Assembly: GCF_001870435.1 (NCBI RefSeq)
Contig: NZ_MDDR01000034.1
Location: 434,001-498,000 of the forward strand
Length of the DNA stretch: 64,000 bases
Reading direction: 5' to 3'
Origin: Pseudomonas costantinii
GTDB lineage: Bacteria; Pseudomonadota; Gammaproteobacteria; Pseudomonadales; Pseudomonadaceae
Below the pieces are notes generated by a model. That model saw nothing but the letters and a program-made list of their open reading frames with translations. It was not told where the DNA came from and ran no database searches. Numbering within the stretch: the stretch's first letter is position 1; the number at the start of each line of letters is the position of its first letter. The translations under genes were made by a program, and so were the position numbers. Shown here in pieces: positions 55,198 to 63,679 of the stretch.

Positions 55198-55728
55198 ATG
55201 AAAAAGCTGTACAAACCGCTGGCCACCGCGCTGGTACTCATCAGCGCGGCAGCCACTTCCACCCTGACCCTGGCCCGCGAATATCCGATCGGCGGACCGG
55301 TCCAGGCCAACGACATGGAAATTGCCTCTTCCTATCTCGTGGGGATCGAGATGGCCCCAATGCCGCCTGGAATGGTGATGAGCAAGGATTCGGTACACCT
55401 TGAGACCGACGTCCACGCCACAGCCGATAACAAATACGGCCTGTCGAATGGCGAGTGGGTGCCTTACCTGACCATCTCTTACTCCCTGGTCAAGCAAGGC
55501 TCACCCAACTACAAGGAAATCGGCACTCTGCTGCCGATGGTCGCCAAAGACGGCGCCCACTATGCCAATAACGTGAAGATGGACGGCCCCGGCACATACA
55601 CCGTGGTGCTGCGCTACGAAAGCCCACAGATCAAGGGCTTCTTCCACCACGTCGACAAAGAAACCGGCGTACCTGAATGGTGGGCTCCCTTCACTGAAAC
55701 CTTCACCTTCAAATACCCACAGAACTGA
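55198..55728 (+). CDS. ftrA: Periplasmic iron-binding protein P19 (FtrA-like)
   Basis: 176 residues with a signal peptide (ALVLISAAATSTLTLA). Family hallmark segments EYPIGGPVQANDMEIASSYL, the methionine-rich VGIEMAPMPPGMVM and the GFFHHVDKETGVPEW region, whose Met and His residues bind metal in P19. ATG 55198 comes after TAGGAGC. Last gene of the operon; a hairpin follows. No ftrD-like polyferredoxin gene follows. Confidence 0.93.
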   Translation: MKKLYKPLATALVLISAAATSTLTLAREYPIGGPVQANDMEIASSYLVGIEMAPMPPGMVMSKDSVHLETDVHATADNKYGLSNGEWVPYLTISYSLVKQGSPNYKEIGTLLPMVAKDGAHYANNVKMDGPGTYTVVLRYESPQIKGFFHHVDKETGVPEWWAPFTETFTFKYPQN

Positions 55729-55734
55729 AGCTGG

Positions 55735-55767
55735 GTTTACGACACCTGATTACCGGGTGTCGTAAAC
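55735..55767. terminator. Hairpin after the iron operon
   Basis: GTTTACGACACC and its complement GGTGTCGTAAAC around a 9-base loop. There is no T tract after it, so it could be a pause or protection hairpin as much as a true terminator. Confidence 0.5.
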
Positions 55768-55841
55768 ACCACAGTCTCTGATAACGTGCGTCTATCGATT
55801 GCAGCCGGTATGCTTGGCCCGCAACCTCATGGACGCCCGCT

Positions 55842-56762
55842 ATGACTCTTACAGAATTACGCTACATCGTGACCCTCGCCCAAGAGCAGCACTTCGGCCA
55901 CGCGGCCGAGCGTTGCCATGTCAGCCAGCCGACGCTGTCGGTGGGTGTGAAAAAGCTTGAAGACGAACTCGGTGTGCTGATTTTCGAGCGCAGCAAGAGC
56001 GCCGTGCGCCTGACTCCGGTCGGCGAAGGCATCGTTGCCCAGGCCCAGAAGGTCCTGGAGCAAGCCCAAAGCATTCGCGAGCTGGCCCAGGCCGGTAAGA
56101 ACCAGCTGACAGCACCGCTGAAAGTCGGCGCCATCTACACCGTCGGTCCGTACCTGTTCCCGCACCTGATTCCGCAACTGCACCGCGTCGCGCCGCAGAT
56201 GCCGTTATATATCGAAGAAAACTTCACCCACGTGCTGCGCGACAAACTGCGCAACGGCGAGCTGGACGCGATCATCATCGCCCTGCCGTTCAACGAGGCG
56301 GACGTGTTGACCCTGCCGCTCTACGACGAGCCGTTCTATGTGCTGATGCCGGCCTCCCACCCGTGGACGCAAAAAGACACCATCGACGCCGGCCTGCTCA
56401 ACGACAAAAGCCTGCTGCTGCTCGGCGAAGGCCACTGCTTCCGCGACCAAGTGCTGGAAGCCTGCCCGACCCTGACCAAAGGCAACGACGGCGCCAAGCA
56501 CACCACCGTGGAATCCAGCTCCCTGGAAACCATTCGCCATATGGTTGCTTCCGGCCTGGGTATTTCGATCCTGCCGTTGTCGGCGGTGGACAGCCATCAC
56601 TACGCCCCTGGCGTCATCGAAGTGCGCCCACTGACGCCGCCGGTGCCATTCCGTACCGTGGCCATCGCCTGGCGCGCCAGCTTCCCTCGGCCCAAAGCCA
56701 TTGAGATCCTCGCCGACTCGATCCGCCTGTGCTCGGTGGCCAAGCCGACCGCTGTGAGCTAA
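55842..56762 (+). CDS. oxyR: Hydrogen peroxide-sensing regulator OxyR
   Basis: 306 residues. LysR type: MTLTELRYIVTLAQEQHFGH and RCHVSQPTLSVGVKKLE make the DNA-binding domain. The redox cysteines are both present in GEGHCFRDQVLEACP (near 199 and 208); their disulfide activates the protein. It controls katA/katB/ahpC in other pseudomonads. recG begins 8 bases after the stop, as in P. aeruginosa. Confidence 0.97.
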   Translation: MTLTELRYIVTLAQEQHFGHAAERCHVSQPTLSVGVKKLEDELGVLIFERSKSAVRLTPVGEGIVAQAQKVLEQAQSIRELAQAGKNQLTAPLKVGAIYTVGPYLFPHLIPQLHRVAPQMPLYIEENFTHVLRDKLRNGELDAIIIALPFNEADVLTLPLYDEPFYVLMPASHPWTQKDTIDAGLLNDKSLLLLGEGHCFRDQVLEACPTLTKGNDGAKHTTVESSSLETIRHMVASGLGISILPLSAVDSHHYAPGVIEVRPLTPPVPFRTVAIAWRASFPRPKAIEILADSIRLCSVAKPTAVS

Positions 56763-56770
56763 GAAACCGT

Positions 56771-58846
56771 ATGACAGAGCTGTCGCAGGTGTCGGTGACG
56801 GCGCTCAAGGGTGTCGGTGAGGCCATGGCCGAAAAGCTGGCAAAGGTCGGCCTGGAAAACCTCCAGGATGTACTGTTCCATCTGCCCCTGCGCTATCAGG
56901 ACCGCACACGCGTGGTGCCCATCGGCCATTTGCGCCCAGGACAGGACGCGGTGATCGAAGGCACCGTCAGCGGCGCCGACGTGGTAATGGGCAAGCGTCG
57001 CAGTTTAGTCGTGCGCCTGCAGGACGGCACCGGCGGCCTGAGCCTGCGCTTCTACCATTTCAGCAATGCGCAGAAAGAAGGCCTCAAGCGCGGCACTCGC
57101 GTGCGCTGCTACGGTGAGGCGCGGCCTGGCGCATCGGGCCTGGAGATCTACCACCCGGAATACCGCGCCATCACCGGCGACGAGCCGCCGCCGGTGGACA
57201 CTACCCTCACGCCGATCTACCCGCTGACCGAAGGCCTGACCCAGCAACGCCTGCGCCAACTGTGCATGCAGACGCTGACGATGCTCGGCCCGAAAAGCCT
57301 GCCCGACTGGCTGCCCCTGGAGCTGGCCCGGGACTATCAACTGGCACCGCTGGACGATGCGATTCGCTACCTGCACCACCCGCCGGCCGACGCCGATGTC
57401 GACGAACTGGCCCTGGGTCATCACTGGGCCCAGCACCGCCTGGCCTTTGAAGAACTGCTGACCCACCAACTGTCGCAGCAACGCCTGCGTGAGAGCATGC
57501 GCTCCTTGCGTGCACCGGCGATGCCCAAGGCCACGCGTCTGCCTGCGCAATACCTGGCCAACCTTGGCTTTGCGCCAACGGGTGCCCAGCAGCGTGTCGG
57601 CAATGAAATCGCCTATGACCTCAGTCAGAAAGAGCCAATGCTGCGACTGATCCAGGGTGACGTGGGCGCGGGCAAAACCGTGGTCGCCGCCCTCGCTGCC
57701 TTGCAAGCCTTGGAAGCCGGTTACCAGGTTGCGCTGATGGCGCCCACCGAGATCCTCGCCGAGCAGCACTTCATCACCTTCAAGCGCTGGCTCGAACCCC
57801 TAGGCCTGGAAGTGGCGTGGCTGGCGGGCAAGCTCAAGGGCAAAAACCGCGCAACGGCATTGGAGCAAATCGCCGGTGGCGCACCGATGGTGGTGGGCAC
57901 CCACGCGTTGTTCCAGGACGAAGTGCAGTTCAAGAACCTCGCCTTGGTGATCATCGACGAACAGCACCGCTTCGGCGTGCAGCAACGCCTGGCCCTGCGC
58001 CAGAAAGGCGTGGGCGGGCGCATGAACCCGCACCAGTTGATCATGACCGCCACGCCGATCCCGCGCACCTTGGCCATGAGCGCCTACGCCGACCTCGACA
58101 CCTCTATCCTCGATGAACTGCCGCCTGGCCGTACCCCGGTCAACACCGTGCTGGTCACCGACACCCGGCGCGTGGAAGTCATCGAGCGTGTGCGCGGCGC
58201 TTGCGCCGAAGGCCGTCAGGCTTATTGGGTGTGCACACTGATTGAAGAATCCGAAGAACTGACCTGTCAGGCCGCCGAAACCACTTACGAAGACCTCACC
58301 AGTGCCTTGGGCGAACTCAAGGTCGGGCTGATCCACGGTCGCATGAAACCCGCGGAAAAAGCCGCCGTCATGGCCGAGTTCAAGGCTGGCAACCTGCAAC
58401 TGCTGGTGGCCACCACGGTGATTGAAGTCGGTGTGGACGTGCCCAACGCCAGCCTGATGATCATCGAAAACCCCGAGCGCCTGGGCCTCGCCCAACTGCA
58501 CCAATTGCGCGGCCGCGTCGGCCGGGGCAGCGCCGCCAGTCATTGCGTGCTGCTCTACCACCCGCCGCTGTCACAGATTGGTCGTCAGCGCCTGGGCATC
58601 ATGCGCGAAACCAACGACGGGTTTGTCATCGCCGAAAAAGACCTTGAGTTACGCGGCCCCGGCGAAATGCTGGGTACCCGTCAGACCGGCCTGCTGCAGT
58701 TCAAGGTCGCCGACCTGATGCGCGATGCAGACCTGTTGCCCGCCGTACGCGATGCTGCGCAGGCGCTTCTTGAACGCTGGCCGGATCACGTCAGCCCATT
58801 GCTGGATCGTTGGCTCAGGCACGGGCAGCAATACGGCCAAGTGTGA
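56771..58846 (+). CDS. recG: ATP-dependent DNA helicase RecG
   Basis: 691 residues. Wedge domain (about 1-160), then the SF2 core with motif I GDVGAGKT (near 297), DEQHRFGVQQR as the DExH box, and GRVGRGSAASHC as motif VI. It reverses stalled forks and processes branched DNA. ATG 56771 is set by position just after oxyR. Followed 77 bases later by an HDOD gene. Confidence 0.97.
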   Translation: MTELSQVSVTALKGVGEAMAEKLAKVGLENLQDVLFHLPLRYQDRTRVVPIGHLRPGQDAVIEGTVSGADVVMGKRRSLVVRLQDGTGGLSLRFYHFSNAQKEGLKRGTRVRCYGEARPGASGLEIYHPEYRAITGDEPPPVDTTLTPIYPLTEGLTQQRLRQLCMQTLTMLGPKSLPDWLPLELARDYQLAPLDDAIRYLHHPPADADVDELALGHHWAQHRLAFEELLTHQLSQQRLRESMRSLRAPAMPKATRLPAQYLANLGFAPTGAQQRVGNEIAYDLSQKEPMLRLIQGDVGAGKTVVAALAALQALEAGYQVALMAPTEILAEQHFITFKRWLEPLGLEVAWLAGKLKGKNRATALEQIAGGAPMVVGTHALFQDEVQFKNLALVIIDEQHRFGVQQRLALRQKGVGGRMNPHQLIMTATPIPRTLAMSAYADLDTSILDELPPGRTPVNTVLVTDTRRVEVIERVRGACAEGRQAYWVCTLIEESEELTCQAAETTYEDLTSALGELKVGLIHGRMKPAEKAAVMAEFKAGNLQLLVATTVIEVGVDVPNASLMIIENPERLGLAQLHQLRGRVGRGSAASHCVLLYHPPLSQIGRQRLGIMRETNDGFVIAEKDLELRGPGEMLGTRQTGLLQFKVADLMRDADLLPAVRDAAQALLERWPDHVSPLLDRWLRHGQQYGQV

Positions 58847-58923
58847 CGCCTGACTCACTTAGTCGACCAACATTTGTATCAAGCTGGTTATACTTCGTTG
58901 ACTGTAAGAAATTGGATCAGGCC

Positions 58924-60324
58924 ATGTCAGAAGTTGCCCTCGCCACAGCCCCACTGACCGCTCCGCCGGTCATTCGGGCTCTGCTCGCGAAACTCGCCAT
59001 CAACTACACGGAAGTTGCCGAACAACCTGGCCTGAATCCCGCGCGAAAGGTCCAGGCGGTGCTGCTGGAAGATGCCGTTGGCGCTCTCATGGTGCTGTTC
59101 CCCCAGAGCCAGCTGCTTGACCTCAACCGCCTGGCCGAACTGACCGGACGCCGCCTCACGGCCGTGTCGCCGGATCGCATCGAGCGCATGCTGAGCAAAC
59201 ATGACCTGAGCCTGCTGCCGGGCCTGCCTGCATTAACCAGCTCACCGTGCCTGTACGAAGGCAGCCTGCTCAACGAACCCAGCGTGCTGGTGCATTCAGG
59301 CGAGGCCGGGTTGCTGCTGGAAATCTCCAGCGGCGACTTCAAGAGCATGCTCACCAAGGCCAGCGCCGGTCACTTCGGCGAACCGCTGAGCAAGATCCGC
59401 CCCAACCTCGATCGCCCCAACGATGACCGCGAGGAAATCACCCAGGCGATGCAGGCGTTCACCGCCCGCCGCATCCAACAGCGCCTGGAAGCGACCATCG
59501 AGATTCCACCGCTGGCCGACACCGCGCAAAAGATCATCAAGCTGCGCGTCGACCCCAACGCCACCATTGACGACATCACCGGCGTGGTGGAAACCGACCC
59601 GGCCCTGGCCGCCCAGGTTGTGAGCTGGGCTGCGTCGCCGTACTACGCGTCGCCAGGCAAAATTCGCTCAGTAGAGGACGCCATCGTGCGCGTGCTGGGC
59701 TTTGACCTGGTGATCAACCTGGCGCTGGGTCTGGCCTTGGGCAAAACCCTGAGCCTGCCCAAAGACCACCCGCAACAGTCCACACCGTACTGGCACCAGT
59801 CGATCTACACCGCCGCCGTGATCGAAGGCCTGACCCGCGCCATGCCGCGCGCACAGCGCCCGGAAGCAGGCCTGACTTACCTGGCTGGCTTGCTGCACAA
59901 CTTCGGCTATCTGCTGCTGGCCCATGTGTTTCCACCGCATTTTTCGCTGATCTGCCGGCACCTGGAGGTCAACCCGCACCTGTGCCACAGCTATGTCGAA
60001 CAGCATTTGCTGGGCATCAGCCGCGAGCAAATCGGTGCCTGGTTGATGCGCTACTGGGACATGCCGGACGAACTGTCCACCGCCCTGCGCTTCCAGCACG
60101 ACCCGACTTACGACGGTCAATACGCCGAGTACCCGAACCTGGTGTGCCTGGCCGTGCGCCTGCTGCGCAGCCGAGGTATCGGTTCCGGACCGGACGAAGC
60201 CATCCCGGATGCGTTGCTTGAGCGCTTGGGGCTGAGCCGCGACAAGGCTGAGGATGTGGTGGGTAAGGTGTTGGATGCCGAAGTGCTGTTGCGCGAGCTG
60301 GCTTCGCAGTTCAGCCAAGGGTAA
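58924..60324 (+). CDS. YbaK-HDOD fusion protein (PA5346-like)
   Basis: 466 residues. The N-terminal part (about 15-165) resembles the YbaK/ProX aminoacyl-tRNA deacylase fold, shown by the gene's LLEDAVGALMVLFPQSQLLD and VLVHSGEAGLLLEIS stretches; the C-terminal HDOD domain (about 200-400) has PPLADTAQKIIKL, a TDPALAAQVVSWAAS segment and LHNFGYLLLAHVFP, but no complete HD pair seen. HDOD proteins serve signalling in metal or c-di-GMP responses. Biological role unknown. Start at ATG 58924; the longer frame overlaps recG. Confidence 0.85.
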   Translation: MSEVALATAPLTAPPVIRALLAKLAINYTEVAEQPGLNPARKVQAVLLEDAVGALMVLFPQSQLLDLNRLAELTGRRLTAVSPDRIERMLSKHDLSLLPGLPALTSSPCLYEGSLLNEPSVLVHSGEAGLLLEISSGDFKSMLTKASAGHFGEPLSKIRPNLDRPNDDREEITQAMQAFTARRIQQRLEATIEIPPLADTAQKIIKLRVDPNATIDDITGVVETDPALAAQVVSWAASPYYASPGKIRSVEDAIVRVLGFDLVINLALGLALGKTLSLPKDHPQQSTPYWHQSIYTAAVIEGLTRAMPRAQRPEAGLTYLAGLLHNFGYLLLAHVFPPHFSLICRHLEVNPHLCHSYVEQHLLGISREQIGAWLMRYWDMPDELSTALRFQHDPTYDGQYAEYPNLVCLAVRLLRSRGIGSGPDEAIPDALLERLGLSRDKAEDVVGKVLDAEVLLRELASQFSQG

Positions 60325-60328
60325 TTCC

Positions 60329-60442
60329 CGTAGCCGCTGTCGAGCCCCAGCGAGGCTGCGTGGGCCGCACCGCTGCTATTGCGTCAAGCACAACACCGAG
60401 GTGCGCCCGACGCAGCCTCGCTGGGGCTCGACAGCGGCTACG
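60329..60442. repeat. REPIN with 32-base perfect arms
   Basis: CGTAGCCGCTGTCGAGCCCC and on (60329-60360) is exactly complementary to 60411-60442, 32 of 32 positions, around a 50-base loop. A different family from the other REPs. The loop holds ACACCGAGGTGC (60393-60404), complement of the word in the 32.4 and 42.3 kb repeats. Confidence 0.9.
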
Positions 60443-60456
60443 AGTTGAGTTCAGCC

Positions 60457-60831
60457 CTACTTCTTTTTCTTCGGCTTCAAGTACTTGGTCAGCCCCTGGA
60501 ACCAGATCACCAGCGCCGGGTTGCCCTTGATCTGGATCGACTTGTCCTGAATCCCCGTCATAAACGCCAGTTGCTTGTTCTTCGCCTGCATCGTGGCAAA
60601 GCCGTAGGCGGCATCTTTAAAGGCAATCGCAAACGCCGGCGCAGGGTGAACACCTGAGCGGCTGGTGATGCGCTGGTCTTTGACGATGAAGTGACGGGCA
60701 ACCTTGCCGTCGAGGGTCTGCAACTGGAACGCCAGGTCTTTGTCACCCAACTGTTGCTGGAAGGCAGGATTGGTGCGGCTGGCTTTGCCCATCATCAGGC
60801 CCAGCACCCACAGAAGAAGACGAAATTTCAT
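60457..60831 (-). CDS. SCP2-like sterol-transfer-fold protein (PA5347-like)
   Basis: 124 residues. The N-terminus MKFRLLLWVLGLMMGKAS is a short hydrophobic helix. The body (DLAFQLQTLDGKVARHFIV, ...KGNPALVIWFQGLTKYLK) resembles SCP2-like lipid-binding domains. Ends in a run of lysines. GAGG 8 bases before ATG 60831 supports the start. Some annotations of its homologues call it a helicase, for which I see no basis. Confidence 0.72.
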   Translation of the reverse strand: MKFRLLLWVLGLMMGKASRTNPAFQQQLGDKDLAFQLQTLDGKVARHFIVKDQRITSRSGVHPAPAFAIAFKDAAYGFATMQAKNKQLAFMTGIQDKSIQIKGNPALVIWFQGLTKYLKPKKKK

Positions 60832-60955
60832 GCACACGGCCTCGGTGTATTTATTAAGTGGCCGCAGCAGTGTAACGATTTGCAGGAGGAACGCCACCGA
60901 TCTCGCGCTTTAGCAGGAGATCGGCTGGCGTTTAACGCTTATAGCAACATGTTAC

Positions 60956-61882
60956 TTAAACGTTAGGGCAAGGCACCGGCGCCCAATCGGCGAGGTTTGG
61001 ATCGCGGCAGGTGCCTTCGATCTGCGCTTTACCGGCGCTGGCAACCTGCTTGCTTTCAGCTTGCTTGGTCTGCACGGTCTGGATGCTCTTCTCGGTGGTT
61101 ACCGCTTCTTTCGGCACGGTTGGCAGCACCGGCTTTTTCGCGACTTTCAGCGGCTTCTTGCTCTTATTCGCGGGCACGACTGCAGGTGCCACCTCGGCCT
61201 GAGCCACGGTGACCACGTCAGTACGCTGCACGCCCACTTGTTGCAGGTCTTTCTCGTAGGCCTGGGTGTAGTTGTTCAGGTCTTCGCTGGCTTTACCGTT
61301 GACCGCGACGATCAGGTCATTGGATTCCTTCAGGCCCGACACGATTTCCGCCAGGCGCTTACGGCCTTCGGTGTCGCTGACGGTCTTGGCCTTGCGGTCA
61401 TTCACAAGCTGAGTGAATGCGCTCTGGTAGCACTGCTGGGACGCCTTGGCGTACGCGGTGCTGCGGTCGATGTCGGACGCGCTTTTGTTGAAGTCGGTGG
61501 AGTAAGACGCGATGCGCTGGTTGTCATCGGTGATCTGCTTCTGACGCTCGGTGTAGTAACCCGCCGCGCCGCCCGCCAGGGCGCCGCCCGCAGCACCGAT
61601 CGCCGCGTTACGACCACGCTTGTCGGAGTCTCCGGTCAGGGCACCCAGCAATGCACCGCCGGCAGCGCCGATGGCCGCGCCGGTCACAACCGATTTGGTC
61701 ATGTTCGAATCGGTCGCACGCAAGTGCTGCACCGGCTCGTAGCAGTTGGGGTAGTACTCGACCTTGGTGCTCGACGCGACCTTGGAGGTCGGCGACGTGG
61801 CGCAACCGGTCAGCACAGTGCTGAAACCGGCCGCGATCAGCAGCAAGTGACGCTTGGAAACCGCCTTACGGGAAAAAAGCAT
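60956..61882 (-). CDS. tagQ: Type VI secretion-associated outer-membrane lipoprotein TagQ
   Basis: 308 residues. The N-terminus LLLIAAGFSTVLTGCATS has a lipobox (LTGC). Next come two glycine-zipper stretches (AAIGAAGGALLGALTGDS, AAIGAAGGALAGGAAGYYTE), a helical region (about 130-230) and a basic Pro/Lys-rich segment ending in EGTCRDPNLADWAPVPCPN. TagQ anchors TagR in the outer membrane of the H1-type type VI system. It lies 84 bases after tagR, same strand. Identity is from architecture and neighbours. Confidence 0.75.
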   Translation of the reverse strand: MLFSRKAVSKRHLLLIAAGFSTVLTGCATSPTSKVASSTKVEYYPNCYEPVQHLRATDSNMTKSVVTGAAIGAAGGALLGALTGDSDKRGRNAAIGAAGGALAGGAAGYYTERQKQITDDNQRIASYSTDFNKSASDIDRSTAYAKASQQCYQSAFTQLVNDRKAKTVSDTEGRKRLAEIVSGLKESNDLIVAVNGKASEDLNNYTQAYEKDLQQVGVQRTDVVTVAQAEVAPAVVPANKSKKPLKVAKKPVLPTVPKEAVTTEKSIQTVQTKQAESKQVASAGKAQIEGTCRDPNLADWAPVPCPNV

Positions 61883-61966
61883 AGGTGTGTTCTCTTTTAA
61901 GTTTGACTTGCCCAGCACGGCCCACCGCCGCCTGAGTCCCTTCCAAGCTCGCCATACAACCAACGA

Positions 61967-63679
61967 TCAAGACCGCTGACCGCTCGCTGCGAGCAATTCC
62001 TTCAATATCGTCGCCGGGTCGGCCCGCTGTTGCTTGCGGTAGTCGCCGACATGACGAACGAACAGTGTCGCGCGCGTCACCAGGCTCTTGCCGAGCACTG
62101 GCTTGCGATCCAACTCTTCCTTGATCCGTTGAAACTGCGCCTGGATAACCGCATCGGTGTAGCGCGTGCCGGTGGCCAAGTTGTCGATATAGATCGCCAC
62201 CGCGCCGTCGAGGGCGCTGCGTCCATTGTCGATGGCCGTGGCAAACAGCTGCGCGCTGGCCTCGTCCTTGTTGTCCAAGGCCTGCTGGCGACTCTTCTGC
62301 AGGTTGGTCAGGCGGATGTTGTAGTTACTGATGGTCTCGGCTACCAGGGCGGCCGACTGAATCAGGTTGCCCGCCGCTTCTTCACGTTGCTGGGCGATCA
62401 GCGAGACGTTGCGCTTGAGCTCTTCGTTGACCAGCCCCAGCTCGGCCTGCAGCTTTGGGTCGACGCTGGTGGCGATGATGCTGTCCAGGCGCTTGGTCGG
62501 GTCCTGGGCGTCGTCGATGGCGTCGGTCAGCGAGGCCAGGCGACCTTCTTTCTGCCACTGCGCAAACAGCTCCTTGTAACGCGAACGCGGCGCCGACAAC
62601 GCGCCAATCGCCACGCGAAAGCCGGTGGTTTCATTGCTTTGCTCGGTGCCATCGGCTGCAAACAGCGGGTACTCGCGGCGCATGCCGGTAAACAGCGTGC
62701 CCTCGCCTTCCAGGTAGTTGCCGCCCTTGACCACGAAGCCGCCGTAGGCGCCTTGGCGACGCCCGGCGTGCACCAGTTGGAAAGATTCCTGGACCATTTC
62801 CGCCGCGTTACCGATCACGTCGAACATGCCGATCGGGTTGGGCAGCTTAGTGCCGATGGGCATCAGGCGTGCAGCCTGGCCGGTGCCGCCGGCGACTTGG
62901 TTGAACACCGCGTAATCCGACAGCGGGCCGTCGCTGTCACTGCCTTCGACACGTCGGGGAAACAGGCGCCCTTCCAGCTCCTGGCGGCTCACCGCCTGGC
63001 CGCCGCGCGCGGCGTACTCCCACTCCACTTCAGTGGGCAAGCGCACAAAGCCCAGGCCACCGTCCTCCGCCGAAGAGCCACGACCGCTGACCGGCAGCAA
63101 GTCGCGGTGGTATTTCATCAGCCAGGCGCTGTACACCGCCGAGAAGCGCTCGGCTTCAAAGCGCGACAGTTTCACCTTGGGCAAACGCGCGGCCATCCCA
63201 GTCGGCGCATCGCACGCCGGGGCCGGCTCGCCGCTGGCCAACGACTGCGCCTGGGACATCACCTGGGCATATTGGCGCGCGGTCACTTCGTACTTGCCGA
63301 TGAAGTACAGCATCGGCTTGAGCGGGGTTTTGGCGTCGGTCTTCGGCATCAACGGCGCGATGACTTTGTTCCAGTCTTTGGGCAAGTCCTTGAGGGTGAA
63401 CTGGCCGTTGATAAAGTCGCGGCGGTAACCGGAAATAAACGACTGCTGATAGCCCGCCTCGCCTTCCGCGAACGGGTAGCCAAGGCTGATCTCGCGGTCA
63501 TCCAGGGTGCCCTGGGCCAACACGTAGGCGTAGCGGAACACCATGTTGCCTTCGCACGGCAACGGCAGGCTCACATCGCCGGGCAACGGTTTGGGGTTGT
63601 CGAGTTTGTCGCTCGCCTCGTCGGCCCAGGCCATCGAGGCCAGGCTCAGCGCTACACAGGCGCCCAGTAACTTATACAT
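61967..63679 (-). CDS. tagR: Type VI secretion-associated TagR, formylglycine-generating-enzyme-like
   Basis: 570 residues. The signal peptide LLGACVALSLASMAWA sends it to the periplasm. The sulfatase-modifying (SUMF1/FGE) fold spans about 35-385: FIGKYEVTARQYAQVMSQAQ, VRLPTEVEWEYAARGG, GNAAEMVQE and GGNYLEGEG, where catalysts read GGSW and have a Cys; no active-site cysteine is seen. A helical C-terminal part (about 390-570) follows. In P. aeruginosa TagR activates the kinase PpkA. Overlaps tagS by 8 bases. ATG 63679 has GAAGGA upstream. Confidence 0.85.
   Translation of the reverse strand: MYKLLGACVALSLASMAWADEASDKLDNPKPLPGDVSLPLPCEGNMVFRYAYVLAQGTLDDREISLGYPFAEGEAGYQQSFISGYRRDFINGQFTLKDLPKDWNKVIAPLMPKTDAKTPLKPMLYFIGKYEVTARQYAQVMSQAQSLASGEPAPACDAPTGMAARLPKVKLSRFEAERFSAVYSAWLMKYHRDLLPVSGRGSSAEDGGLGFVRLPTEVEWEYAARGGQAVSRQELEGRLFPRRVEGSDSDGPLSDYAVFNQVAGGTGQAARLMPIGTKLPNPIGMFDVIGNAAEMVQESFQLVHAGRRQGAYGGFVVKGGNYLEGEGTLFTGMRREYPLFAADGTEQSNETTGFRVAIGALSAPRSRYKELFAQWQKEGRLASLTDAIDDAQDPTKRLDSIIATSVDPKLQAELGLVNEELKRNVSLIAQQREEAAGNLIQSAALVAETISNYNIRLTNLQKSRQQALDNKDEASAQLFATAIDNGRSALDGAVAIYIDNLATGTRYTDAVIQAQFQRIKEELDRKPVLGKSLVTRATLFVRHVGDYRKQQRADPATILKELLAASGQRS

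Noticed and set aside
62030..63670. 546-residue + strand open frame
   Set aside because: Antisense shadow of tagR; composition rich in Arg, His, Gln and Val without any domain. The same holds for long antisense frames across spoT (47256-48770), kauB (32360-34015), amtB (4531-5388) and dadX (22685-23977).
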